In this document: one piece after another, positions 26,484 to 35,505 of the stretch
How the letters are laid out: each line of letters begins with the position of its first letter
Numbering within the stretch: the first letter of the stretch is position 1
Source of the DNA: Ruminococcus sp.
Lineage (GTDB): Bacteria; Bacillota; Clostridia; Oscillospirales; Acutalibacteraceae
NCBI GenBank assembly: GCA_017458845.1
Contig: JAFSZY010000004.1
Location: 47,575-111,574, forward strand
Length of the DNA stretch: 64,000 nucleotides
Direction: 5' to 3'
Program-made: the position numbers and the translations under genes
Notes under the pieces: model-generated
The model's input: only the letters and a program-made list of their open reading frames with translations
Told to the model about the DNA's origin: nothing
Databases searched by the model: none

Positions 26484-27488
26484 ATGTATGAAATGTCGTT
26501 TATTCCGGATTACTATAAACATAGAGTTGCGGTTGTAGCTTATAGTAATTATTTCAAAAACTATAGTGATTCATTTACAGAATGTATAAAAGAATATGGA
26601 ATTGAAACAGAAGCTTTTTCTCACATAAAAGATGCGCTATTGTATAATCCTACGTGTGTTGTAGTAATTGGACCTACTATGTTTCATAAACCTCCAAGGA
26701 ACAAAAAAATACTATGGGTTATGCTACAAACGGAGCAATTATTCGGACGAATATGTAGTAATCAACCATTTTATAAAAAAAATGTTTACAGACTTAAACC
26801 ATACTTAAATAGATATGATTTAATACTGGATAGTTCTCAAGATAATATTGTTGGGCTAAAAAAAATAACAAAAACTGATATTTTGCATTTCCCTGATGGG
26901 TGGTATGGAGAACAAGATAGTGATTTTAAGTGTTGTAATATAAACAAAGAATATGATTTAATCTTTGTGGGAGACAATACAGGTGTAATGGGTAGAAGAT
27001 GGAAAATTTTGGAATACTTAAAGACACGCTATAAGGTTTATCCTAAATCAACAGGTTTGTGGGATGATGAGAAGATTAAGGCTATTCAAAGTTCCAAAAT
27101 TGCACTTAATTTGCATTATGATGAGTCCAGATATATGGAGAGTGCAAGGATTAGGGATTATTTGTCAGCGAAATGCTTTGTTCTTAGTGAACCTATTGAT
27201 GATCCTTTTCCGTTAAAACTTGGAGTAGATTATGATGAGTTTTTTTTGACAAATATTTGCGAAAAAATAGATTATTATTTACAAAATGATGAGAAGCGAG
27301 AGCGCATGGCTGAACATGCTTTTAAAGCCATTCGTAGTTATACTCTTTATGATTCTATGAAGATATTTGTTGATTGGCTAATAATGAAAAGCTATAGTAA
27401 TTATTTAAATAATCTGACACTCGGTTATAAGATAAAACAGTATTTTAAAATTCGAAAAGAGAGTAAAAATAGATTAATAAATGATTAA
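26484..27488 (+). CDS. Glycosyltransferase of the CgeB/Glyco_trans_1_2 type
   Basis: The 334-residue protein resembles GT-B enzymes with the CgeB-like C-terminal domain: DLIFVGDNTGVMGRRWKILE opens the second domain and ALNLHYDESRYMESARIRDY, then LSAKCFVLSEP, is the characteristic donor-site block. AGGGTGAG lies about 7 bp before the ATG at 26484, so the TTG at 26433 is less likely. It is very AT-rich. Substrate unknown. Confidence 0.75.
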   Translation: MYEMSFIPDYYKHRVAVVAYSNYFKNYSDSFTECIKEYGIETEAFSHIKDALLYNPTCVVVIGPTMFHKPPRNKKILWVMLQTEQLFGRICSNQPFYKKNVYRLKPYLNRYDLILDSSQDNIVGLKKITKTDILHFPDGWYGEQDSDFKCCNINKEYDLIFVGDNTGVMGRRWKILEYLKTRYKVYPKSTGLWDDEKIKAIQSSKIALNLHYDESRYMESARIRDYLSAKCFVLSEPIDDPFPLKLGVDYDEFFLTNICEKIDYYLQNDEKRERMAEHAFKAIRSYTLYDSMKIFVDWLIMKSYSNYLNNLTLGYKIKQYFKIRKESKNRLIND

Positions 27489-27737
27489 AGTAAACAAATA
27501 AACACATTATATGATTTAAACTTTTTGTTGAGAGAAATACAATAATAAGATTTGATAAATAATTAAGGCAAAGGGAAATAAACACTCCCAAAAGAATTAA
27601 CAAACAAAGATATTTATCATTTATTAAGTAATTGTAATAGGCGTTTGTTCTAAATGATTTAGAGTTAAGATTCAATTATCATTTAAAAACTGACAGTATC
27701 ATGAAATATAATCAGCTTTTTATATAGGAGATTGTTT

Positions 27738-28982
27738 ATGTATGTATTAGATTATGTATATCCTTCAAAAGCCAAATACATTGCAGAAGCTAGAGATAGA
27801 TTTGTTAATAGAAAATCTTCTATAGTTGAAGTATATGAAAACGCAACAGTTTTGCCTGCACTTCAATTCCATGACTATGATGTTTCTCATGGGCGAGGAG
27901 GTGTTGTTGATGCTGATGGTAAATATGTTGAGTTATCAAAAACTAAAGCTAGAGTAGTCGGCAAATATGATGTTGATGAATTTGAAATATGTGACGAAAA
28001 AGTTGTTTATTGTGGCTTTTTTAATAAAATTTGGGGGCACTTTATAACAGAAGTTGTTTCACGATTATGGTACGCATTGAAGAATGACGATACTATTGAT
28101 TCATATGTTTTTATTGTAGAAAAAGACAAAGAACAACGTTTCAATGGCAATTATTTGGAATTCTTAAGAATGCTTGGAATTGCGGACAAAGTAAGAATTA
28201 TTAATAAACCAACAAGATTTAAAACTGTTGTTGTACCTGAAGAGGGATTGGTATATGATGAGTACTATACGGATGAATATGTTAAAATGTACGAATATAT
28301 TAATAAAAAAGGATTATCACAATATAATGGTCCCAAGTATGATAAGGTTTTCTTTTCAAAACGTAAGTGTGAAATAAGTATATATGCAAATATTAATGAA
28401 AAATTTATCGATAAGTTTTTTGAGAAAAATGGATACACTGTTTTTTATCCCGAAAGATTATCATTAGTTGATACAATTGGAATAATACAGAATGCAAAGT
28501 GTTTTTGTGGTTTGGCTAGTTCTTTGGCGCATAATCAACTTTTTGGGCATTCTAATCAAACTATGATTTCAATTGAAAAGCAGGCTTTCTTTAATCCATA
28601 TCAAATTTTTGTTGCTAATATTACAGGCTGTGAATGCGTATTTATTGATGCATGCAGAAGCGTTTTTACAGTTAACGCAGGTGGACCTTTTATATTTGAT
28701 TATACAGATTATCTCGATAAATATGTTAGAGATAATAACCTTATTCCAGGGAAACCTATGTCTGAGTATAAGTTTAAAAAAGCTTTTAAAAAGTATATGT
28801 GTCATTATTTCTTCTTTAATAGAGAATTTCCACCTGACTATAAATATCAACAATATATTGTCGATATGACAAGAGAGGCTTATAACGACACAGTTAGCCA
28901 AAAAAAAGTGTTCCAATTGTCATATTATAATCGTGTTATTATAAAACTGAAAAAAATGCGACTTAAGTGTTTTGGTTGGTGA
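27738..28982 (+). CDS. GT61 family (DUF563) capsular glycosyltransferase
   Basis: The 414-residue protein carries GFFNKIWGHFITEVVSRLWY, the GH(F)xxE-type motif of DUF563, and the later FCGLASSLAHNQLFG segment of the donor site. These match the capsular polysaccharide branch of GT61. TAGGAG lies 7 bp before the ATG at 27738. The 249-bp AT-rich gap upstream shows no gene or hairpin. It overlaps the region of the next gene's alternative start. Confidence 0.82.
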   Translation: MYVLDYVYPSKAKYIAEARDRFVNRKSSIVEVYENATVLPALQFHDYDVSHGRGGVVDADGKYVELSKTKARVVGKYDVDEFEICDEKVVYCGFFNKIWGHFITEVVSRLWYALKNDDTIDSYVFIVEKDKEQRFNGNYLEFLRMLGIADKVRIINKPTRFKTVVVPEEGLVYDEYYTDEYVKMYEYINKKGLSQYNGPKYDKVFFSKRKCEISIYANINEKFIDKFFEKNGYTVFYPERLSLVDTIGIIQNAKCFCGLASSLAHNQLFGHSNQTMISIEKQAFFNPYQIFVANITGCECVFIDACRSVFTVNAGGPFIFDYTDYLDKYVRDNNLIPGKPMSEYKFKKAFKKYMCHYFFFNREFPPDYKYQQYIVDMTREAYNDTVSQKKVFQLSYYNRVIIKLKKMRLKCFGW

Positions 28983-28995
28983 GCAGGTTGTTGAA

Positions 28996-30366
28996 ATGCA
29001 ATTAAATATTTTTTCGGATATCGTTTTATCATGGTCTGGTTATTCTTCTCCTGTTTACTCAATTGAAGAACTGAAAACTTGGATTGCTGATATAAAGAAT
29101 AAAACAAAGGTTAATATAAAAAAATCAAATATAGATGATAGTGATAATTGGTATTATTCTGAAGATGAAGGTGTGATTAGAAATGAAAAAAACTCATTCT
29201 TTCAGATTTCAGGGATTCGCTCTAAGTTAGTTGATAAAATAGTTGAGCAACCTATTATCCTTCAAAACGAAATAGGATATTTGGGCATTATATGTAAAAT
29301 AATAAATGGAACACTTCATTTTTTGATGCAGGCAAAAATAGAACCAGGTAATATAAATTATGTTCAAATATCTCCTACTATACAAGCGACAAAGAGCAAT
29401 TTTACAAAACAACATGGCGGTTCTGCTCCAAGATACCTTGATTATTTTGTAAATGCAAAAAAATACAGTATTTTATATGACCAGATTCAATCAGAGCAAT
29501 CATCAAGATTCTTAAGTAAAAGAAATAGGAATATCATCATCTTAGTAAATGAGGATGTTAAAGAATCTCCTTATCACAGGTGGATGACTTTACACCAGAT
29601 AAAGCAATTTATGAAAGTCCCAAATTTGGTTAATATGGATACAAGAACAGTTTTATCTGGAATTCCAATCGATGCGGAAATTGAGAGTACCGTCAATCGC
29701 TTTAGTGATAAAGCATTATACAAATCAATGTTAAGCGATGGAGGTTCTGATATTGTTGATTTGTTTTATTATTTGAATAATTATAAAATGTTTAATGATA
29801 CTCCGAGAAAACTTATTCCATTATACGATTTAAAGAATTGGAAGTATAATAATAACAATGAATTTGAATGTTCAGATTTGAGTAGTTTTAAATTGATTCA
29901 TTGTGATATTGAAATCGAAGGAAGAGAAGTTATTAAATGGGATCAGCCGCTTATCGAATCAAATGGAAAGGCTCTATTTGGATTGTTTACATGTGTTGAA
30001 AATGGTGTAAGACTGTTTTTGATTAAAACAAAACCGGAAATTGGAGCATTTGATGGTATTGAGTTTGGTCCATCTGTTCAAAGAGAGTTTGTTACTGATG
30101 AAATTGAAGATAAAATATATAGACTTTTTATTGATAAACTTAGGAATAAAAAAGGAATAATGGTTAATAATGTTTTTTCTGAGGAAGGTGGACGATTCTA
30201 CCATGAAGAAAACAATAATGCTATTATTGAAATAGAAAAAGACGAAATCGGAGAATTACCTGAAAACTATTTTTGGGTAACTTATAAAACTCTAAATGAA
30301 CTAATTCAATATAATAACATATTAAATGTTCAGCTAAGAAACCTGTTATCAACACTTGAAATTTAA
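28996..30366 (+). CDS. NDP-hexose 2,3-dehydratase (TylX3/KijB-like)
   Basis: The 456-residue protein matches the tandem-repeat layout of the hexose 2,3-dehydratase family (PF03559). Two half-repeats each contain a FFQISGI / KLIHCDIE type start, a GxLHFLMQAKIEPG or RLFLIKTKPEIGAF core and an EGGRFYHEENN or EQSSRFLSKRNR end. In antibiotic pathways this enzyme removes the 2-OH of TDP-4-keto-6-deoxyglucose to give a 3,4-diketo-2,6-dideoxy sugar. The next gene encodes the Gfo/Idh-type 3-ketoreductase expected to trap that unstable product. The ATG at 28996 is preferred to the TTG at 28972. Finding it in a gut EPS locus is unusual. Confidence 0.9.
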   Translation: MQLNIFSDIVLSWSGYSSPVYSIEELKTWIADIKNKTKVNIKKSNIDDSDNWYYSEDEGVIRNEKNSFFQISGIRSKLVDKIVEQPIILQNEIGYLGIICKIINGTLHFLMQAKIEPGNINYVQISPTIQATKSNFTKQHGGSAPRYLDYFVNAKKYSILYDQIQSEQSSRFLSKRNRNIIILVNEDVKESPYHRWMTLHQIKQFMKVPNLVNMDTRTVLSGIPIDAEIESTVNRFSDKALYKSMLSDGGSDIVDLFYYLNNYKMFNDTPRKLIPLYDLKNWKYNNNNEFECSDLSSFKLIHCDIEIEGREVIKWDQPLIESNGKALFGLFTCVENGVRLFLIKTKPEIGAFDGIEFGPSVQREFVTDEIEDKIYRLFIDKLRNKKGIMVNNVFSEEGGRFYHEENNNAIIEIEKDEIGELPENYFWVTYKTLNELIQYNNILNVQLRNLLSTLEI

Positions 30367-30377
30367 GGGGAGAATAA

Positions 30378-31391
30378 ATGAATAGAATCAAAATAGGAGT
30401 AATATGTCCATCGGAAATAGCATTCAGAAGGTTTATGCCATCTCTTTCCGAGTTGGATGAATTTGAATTCGCTGGCGTCGCAATTGCCGATGCTTGTGAA
30501 TGGGATGGAGAATTAACTGACGAGTTATTAGACTTAGAGTTAAGAAAAGCTTTAAACTTTACTGAGAACTACGGCGGAACAGTTTATAAAAGTTATTCAT
30601 CAATGATAGAAGATGATAGTATTGACGCAATATATCTTCCGTTGCCTCCCGCTTTACACTATAAATGGGGGAAAGAAGTTTTACGGCATAACAAGCATTT
30701 GTTTCTCGAGAAACCGTCTACTACATCACTTGAAGATACAAAAGAATTAGTTGAATTAGCAAAAGGAAAAGATTTAGCTTTACACGAGAACTATATGTTT
30801 GTATATCACAAACAGCTTGAGGAGATTAACGAAATTGTAGAATCAGGTGAAATAGGAGATGTAAGGCTTTACAGAATGGCTTTTGGCTTCCCAAGACGAG
30901 CTGCCAATGATTTCAGATACAATAAAAAGCTTGGCGGAGGCACTTTGCTTGACAATGGCGGCTACACAATAAAGCTTGCTTCTTTGTTGTTGGGAGAAAC
31001 TGCCAAAATTGTTTCTTCTTATCTTAACTATATTGATGGTTTTGAAGTGGATATTTTCGGCACAGCTACCGTAGTTAATGATGAAGGACTTACCGCTCAA
31101 ATAGCATTCGGTATGGACAATAGCTACAAGTGTGATTTGGAAATTTGGGGGAGCAAAGGAACACTTTTTGCTAACCGAATTTTTACCGCCCCTGATGGAT
31201 TTGTTCCAAAGCTAACCAAGAAAGTCGGCAACAATCCTGAAGAGATAATTGATTTATCGGCTGATTGTACATTCAAAAAATCTATAGAGTTTTTCAAAAG
31301 TTGCATAGATAGTATTGGAAACCGAGAAAAGAGTTATTCTAATCTTATTAGGCAATTAAAATTAGTTGAAATGATAAAAAAGGAGAATTAA
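30378..31391 (+). CDS. Gfo/Idh/MocA family 3-ketoreductase (TylC1/KijD10-like)
   Basis: The 337-residue NAD(P)-dependent oxidoreductase has an N-terminal Rossmann domain (IGVICPSEIAFRRFMPSL), the conserved LEKPSTTSLEDTKELVELA with the catalytic lysine in EKP, and a C-terminal GGGTLLDNGGYTI block. It follows the 2,3-dehydratase by 11 bp with an AAGGGGAG ribosome site. In kijanose, oleandrose and tylose pathways this pair yields dTDP-4-keto-2,6-dideoxyglucose. The specific substrate is inferred from pairing. Confidence 0.88.
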   Translation: MNRIKIGVICPSEIAFRRFMPSLSELDEFEFAGVAIADACEWDGELTDELLDLELRKALNFTENYGGTVYKSYSSMIEDDSIDAIYLPLPPALHYKWGKEVLRHNKHLFLEKPSTTSLEDTKELVELAKGKDLALHENYMFVYHKQLEEINEIVESGEIGDVRLYRMAFGFPRRAANDFRYNKKLGGGTLLDNGGYTIKLASLLLGETAKIVSSYLNYIDGFEVDIFGTATVVNDEGLTAQIAFGMDNSYKCDLEIWGSKGTLFANRIFTAPDGFVPKLTKKVGNNPEEIIDLSADCTFKKSIEFFKSCIDSIGNREKSYSNLIRQLKLVEMIKKEN

Positions 31392-31392
31392 A

Positions 31393-31965
31393 ATGGCTGA
31401 ATTAAAGATTACTGAGTTAGAATTAGATGGTGTAAAAATAATAGAACCTACATATTTCGAGGATTTCAGAGGATATTATTGTGAGACATATTCCTCAAGA
31501 ACAATGGCGCAATACGGATTAAATCCGATTTTTATTCAGGATAACCACTCTTTGTCGTTAAAAAAAGGTATAGTTAGAGGTATTCATTTTCAGAATAATC
31601 CAAAACCTCAGCTGAAGCTTGTGCGTTGCACAAGAGGTAGAGTGATGGATTTTGCGGTTGATCTTAGAAAAGACTCACCGACTTTTAAAAAATGGGTATC
31701 AGTTGAGCTTTCAGCAGAGAACAGAAAACAAATATGGATACCATCTGGTTTTGGCCATGCATTTATTACTTTAGAAGATAACTGCGAAGTATTATATAAG
31801 GTTGATGAATGGTATTATCCTGAATTGGATCGTTCCATAAGATTTGATGACCCAGAAATTGCGATTGATTGGGGTATCAGTAATCCTATCATATCAGAAA
31901 AGGATACAAAAGCGCCCTATCTTAAAGATAGTGATTTAAACTTTTCAATTAAGGAGAACGGATAA
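31393..31965 (+). CDS. rfbC: dTDP-4-keto-6-deoxyglucose 3,5-epimerase or 5-epimerase
   Basis: The 190-residue cupin is of normal RmlC length. Visible features are DFRGYYCETYS, the catalytic His in VRGIHFQ, VDLRKDSPTFKKW and PSGFGHAF. It sits between the 3-ketoreductase and a 4-ketoreductase-like gene, so it may act on the dideoxy intermediate, on the rhamnose intermediate, or on both. It is the only RmlC homologue in the window while RmlA, RmlB and RmlD are also present. AAAGGAG precedes the ATG. Confidence 0.93.
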   Translation: MAELKITELELDGVKIIEPTYFEDFRGYYCETYSSRTMAQYGLNPIFIQDNHSLSLKKGIVRGIHFQNNPKPQLKLVRCTRGRVMDFAVDLRKDSPTFKKWVSVELSAENRKQIWIPSGFGHAFITLEDNCEVLYKVDEWYYPELDRSIRFDDPEIAIDWGISNPIISEKDTKAPYLKDSDLNFSIKENG

Positions 31966-32867
31966 TGAAAAAGGTTGTTATAACTGGTGTAGGTGGATTT
32001 ATCGGTCGAAATTTATGTGAATTGTTATTATCTAAAGAGATTCAAGTAATCGGAGTAGATATAAGCGAGGACTGTTTTGATGGTTTTACTGATAATGCAC
32101 TTTTTACACCCGTTATAGCAGATTTTGGTAAGTATTCAAATCTCTCTGACATTATTGTCGATCGGGATATTGACGTGTTTTATCATTTTGCGTGGAATGG
32201 GACATTTGGCGCTCCGTTTAAAGATGCAAAGCTACAGCTTGATAACTCCAAATATGCAGTTGCTGCGATGGATCAAGCAATTACTATGAATTGCCAAAAA
32301 TTTGTTTTTGCGGGAACATGTAATGAATATGAAGCTCAGACGATAGCTTGTAAAGATGAGTATAATGCAAGATATACGAATGTTTATGGGACCTCGAAAT
32401 TGGCAGCGGACTTAATTTTGAGAGCAAAAGCTAGCTTAGAGGGTATAGAGTATTGTTCCGGGTTAATAGCCATTGTATATGGGAATGGTATGAATCCAAA
32501 TAACCTTGTGAATATTGTTATGAGAAACTTTAAATCAGGGGTTGCTTCAAAACTAATTGAGGGTAATAACGAGTACGATTTAATCCATGTCAGCGATGTT
32601 GCAAAGGCTTTTTTTGCGATAGGCGAAAAAGGCAAAAATATGATAAGGTATTATGTTGGACATAAAAAAGTAAAAACTTTTAAAGAAAATATAACGGCTA
32701 TGCGCGACATACTGTCTTCGGAGAGCGAGCTTCTTTTTGGAGAGTATAAAGAAGTTCAATATCTCGATTATTCTATAATTGACACATATAAACTATATAA
32801 TGATACGGGATTTGAATGTGAAGCTGATTTTGCCGAAACAATGAAAGAGGCATTTCATTACTTATAA
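31965..32867 (+). CDS. SDR-family NDP-sugar 4-ketoreductase/epimerase
   Basis: The 300-residue extended short-chain dehydrogenase has ITGVGGFIGRNL for NAD(P) binding, FAGTCNEYE where the catalytic Ser/Thr region lies, and the YGTSKLAAD Y-x3-K pair. Its start overlaps the RmlC stop as TAATG, so it is translationally coupled. Given the preceding 2,3-dehydratase, 3-ketoreductase and epimerase, it is the natural candidate for the final 4-ketoreduction to a dTDP-2,6-dideoxyhexose. An ordinary epimerase role cannot be excluded. Confidence 0.85.
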   Translation: MKKVVITGVGGFIGRNLCELLLSKEIQVIGVDISEDCFDGFTDNALFTPVIADFGKYSNLSDIIVDRDIDVFYHFAWNGTFGAPFKDAKLQLDNSKYAVAAMDQAITMNCQKFVFAGTCNEYEAQTIACKDEYNARYTNVYGTSKLAADLILRAKASLEGIEYCSGLIAIVYGNGMNPNNLVNIVMRNFKSGVASKLIEGNNEYDLIHVSDVAKAFFAIGEKGKNMIRYYVGHKKVKTFKENITAMRDILSSESELLFGEYKEVQYLDYSIIDTYKLYNDTGFECEADFAETMKEAFHYL

Positions 32868-32908
32868 AAATCTGATTTGGGAAATATATATAATATTTTG
32901 AGGTGCAT

Positions 32909-33799
32909 ATGAAAGGCATAATCTTAGCAGGTGGATCTGGCACGCGCCTTTATCCGCTGACGACAGTTACAAGTAAACAACTTATTCCCGTGTATGACAA
33001 GCCGATGATTTATTATCCGATGTCGGTTTTGATGAATGCGGGGATCAGAGAGATTCTGATTGTTTCAACTCCCGAGGACACGCCTCGTTTCAGGGAGCTT
33101 TTCGGCGACGGCAGCCAGTTTGGTTTGGCTCTCTCATATGCTGTTCAGCCGAGTCCCGATGGACTTGCTCAGGCGTTCATTATCGGTGCGGATTTTATCG
33201 GTGACGATAGTGTTGCTATGGTGCTAGGCGATAATATCTTCGCCGGTCACGGTCTTAAAAAGCGCCTTAGAAAAGCCGCTTCACAGGAGAGCGGAGCGAC
33301 GGTGTTTGGCTACTATGTAGACGATCCCGAACGTTTCGGAATCGTTGAGTTTGATAAGGACGGCAAGGCGATTTCTATTGAGGAGAAGCCCAAGAATCCT
33401 AAGACAAATTACTGTGTCACGGGCTTGTATTTCTACGACAACCGCGTTGTTGAGTACGCTAAGAACCTGAAACCATCAGCACGCGGAGAGCTCGAAATTA
33501 CTGACCTCAACCGCATTTATCTTGAGAACGGCGAGCTGAATGTTGAGTTGCTCGGACAGGGCTTTACATGGCTCGACACAGGCACTCACGATTCGCTCGT
33601 TGACGCGACAAACTTTGTATATACAATGGAGAAGCACCAACACCGCAAGATTGCGTGCCTTGAGGAAATCGCGTATCTGAATGGCTGGGTCGACAAAGAA
33701 CAGATTATGCAGTCCTACGAAGTGCTCAAGAAAAACCAGTACGGCGAGTACCTCAAGGATGTTATTGACGGCAAGTATCTCGACAAAACGGAGGGTTAA
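32909..33799 (+). CDS. rfbA: Glucose-1-phosphate thymidylyltransferase
   Basis: RmlA makes dTDP-glucose from dTTP and glucose 1-phosphate, the entry point for rhamnose and dideoxysugars. The 296-residue protein shows [35 protein letters not shown] and [20 protein letters not shown]. The ATG at 32909 follows GAGGTG; a GTG at 32903 is also in frame. Codon use is clearly GC-richer than the dideoxysugar genes upstream, as in rfbB downstream. Confidence 0.97.
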   Translation: MKGIILAGGSGTRLYPLTTVTSKQLIPVYDKPMIYYPMSVLMNAGIREILIVSTPEDTPRFRELFGDGSQFGLALSYAVQPSPDGLAQAFIIGADFIGDDSVAMVLGDNIFAGHGLKKRLRKAASQESGATVFGYYVDDPERFGIVEFDKDGKAISIEEKPKNPKTNYCVTGLYFYDNRVVEYAKNLKPSARGELEITDLNRIYLENGELNVELLGQGFTWLDTGTHDSLVDATNFVYTMEKHQHRKIACLEEIAYLNGWVDKEQIMQSYEVLKKNQYGEYLKDVIDGKYLDKTEG

Positions 33800-33800
33800 G

Positions 33801-34820
33801 ATGACAATTATCGTTACAGGCGGAGCGGGCTTTATCGGCTCCAACTTCGTCTTTCATATGCTCAAAAAATATCCTGATTACAGAATAATTTGTCTCGATT
33901 GCCTTACATATGCGGGAAATCTTTCGACTTTGAAGCCCGTTATGGACAACCCGAATTTCAGATTCGTTAAGGAGAGTATTACTGACCGTGAGGCGGTTTA
34001 CAAGCTCTTCGAGGAGGAACATCCCGATATCGTGGTCAACTTCGCAGCTGAGAGTCACGTTGACCGCTCTATTGAGAATCCCGAGATTTTTTTACAGACA
34101 AACATTTTAGGCACTCAGGTGCTGATGGACGCCTGCCGCAAGTACGGCATTCAGCGTTACCATCAGGTTAGCACCGACGAGGTCTACGGCGATTTACCGC
34201 TCGACCGTCCCGACTTGTTCTTTACCGAGGAGACGCCGATTCATACAAGCTCACCATACAGCTCGTCAAAGGCGGGGGCTGACCTGCTCGTGCTCGCGTA
34301 TCACCGTACATACGGCTTGCCTGTCACAATCAGCCGTTGCTCCAACAACTACGGTCCGTATCACTTCCCCGAGAAGCTGATTCCGCTTATGATTGCGAAC
34401 GCGCTCGCGGACAAGCCTCTGCCTGTCTACGGCAAGGGCGAGAACGTGCGCGACTGGCTCTATGTTGAGGATCACTGCAAGGCGATTGACCTGATTATCC
34501 ACAACGGCAGGGTAGGAGAGGTCTACAACGTAGGCGGTCACAACGAGATGGCGAACATCGACATAGTTAAGCTGATTTGTAAGGAGCTTGGCAAGCCTGA
34601 GAGCCTGATTACATATGTTACCGACCGCAAAGGTCACGACCTACGCTATGCAATCGATCCGACCAAAATCCACAACGAGCTTGGCTGGCTGCCTGAAACG
34701 AAGTTTGAGGACGGCATCAAGAAAACAATTCAATGGTATCTTGATAACAAACCGTGGTGGCAGGAAATCATAAGCGGAGAATACCAGAATTATTATGAGA
34801 AGATGTATGGGAATAGATGA
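33801..34820 (+). CDS. rfbB: dTDP-glucose 4,6-dehydratase
   Basis: RmlB converts dTDP-glucose to dTDP-4-keto-6-deoxyglucose. The 339-residue extended SDR has VTGGAGFIGSNF, AAESHVDRSI, STDEVYGDL and the YSSSKAGAD Y-x3-K pair, plus the family-typical SNNYGPYHFPEKLIPL. It begins 1 bp after the rfbA stop with GGAGG overlapping it. The longer frame from 33681 lies wholly inside rfbA and is not real. It would supply both the rhamnose branch and the 2,3-dehydratase. Confidence 0.97.
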   Translation: MTIIVTGGAGFIGSNFVFHMLKKYPDYRIICLDCLTYAGNLSTLKPVMDNPNFRFVKESITDREAVYKLFEEEHPDIVVNFAAESHVDRSIENPEIFLQTNILGTQVLMDACRKYGIQRYHQVSTDEVYGDLPLDRPDLFFTEETPIHTSSPYSSSKAGADLLVLAYHRTYGLPVTISRCSNNYGPYHFPEKLIPLMIANALADKPLPVYGKGENVRDWLYVEDHCKAIDLIIHNGRVGEVYNVGGHNEMANIDIVKLICKELGKPESLITYVTDRKGHDLRYAIDPTKIHNELGWLPETKFEDGIKKTIQWYLDNKPWWQEIISGEYQNYYEKMYGNR

Positions 34821-34839
34821 TGAAATAAGATGATAAACA

Positions 34840-35430
34840 ATGGAAATAATTAGAGTGAGAATAGCCGATGTAAAAAGTGATCCTTTTGGATTAAATAATG
34901 AAAACAGAGGCTTTTTTATAAAAATAAAACAGGTCTTAAAAGCAAGAAGCTTGTACGGCTGTTATTCTAATGAGTTAAAAGATGCTGCTTTTCTTGGTAG
35001 AAAGCTTAATTCAAAGTGCAGTAAAAGATATGAAAAATATGTACTTATCAAGTATTTTTTCGGAGATTCAATTACGAAAAGAATCATTCCGAATTCCGAT
35101 AATGCTAATGCATTAGTATATGATGATTTACAAAACAAAATAATAGAATATCGGAATGTTTCACACCTTTACCATTTCACTCCTTTAGTTAATCTGGATA
35201 GTATTATGAAAAACGGCATCAAAGCTTCCAATAGGTTTGTGTTCCTTACTACTAGTGATAACCTTATTGGATATCTTCGTTGGAAAACAATAGAGAGCGA
35301 TAAAGATATGGATTTTTGCAAATTAAAAATTGATGCAAAGCAGCTTGCGAAAAAAAGAAAACTGTTTTTTTATAAATATGGTGAAGTAATTACTGAATAT
35401 GTAGAGCCGGAATTTATAACTATCATTTAA
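34840..35430 (+). CDS. ADP-ribosyltransferase-fold (DarT/DUF4433-like) protein
   Basis: The 196-residue protein is unlike its glycan neighbours. Its C-terminal 90 residues start with HLYHFTPLVNLDSIMKNGIK, which matches the NAD-binding opening of DarT/DUF4433 and related ART-fold proteins. They end with GEVITEYVEPEFI, placing a Glu where ART enzymes keep their catalytic glutamate. The N-terminal half is unassigned. No DarG-like macrodomain partner is present. It may be a stray toxin-like gene or a regulator in the locus. The ribosome site is weak. Confidence 0.55.
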   Translation: MEIIRVRIADVKSDPFGLNNENRGFFIKIKQVLKARSLYGCYSNELKDAAFLGRKLNSKCSKRYEKYVLIKYFFGDSITKRIIPNSDNANALVYDDLQNKIIEYRNVSHLYHFTPLVNLDSIMKNGIKASNRFVFLTTSDNLIGYLRWKTIESDKDMDFCKLKIDAKQLAKKRKLFFYKYGEVITEYVEPEFITII

Positions 35431-35505
35431 ACAAAAAATATATTTCATTATTATTCAACATAGTATTAACGAAATAATTAGTTTTTACATTTTTGGGAGA
35501 TTTAT

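Noticed and set aside
27489..27737. AT-rich gap before the GT61 gene as a site for a small RNA or internal terminator
   Set aside because: No convincing hairpin, promoter pair or open frame was found.
33681..33800. 40-codon N-terminal extension of rfbB
   Set aside because: Lies wholly inside rfbA; the ATG at 33801 begins the canonical Rossmann motif.
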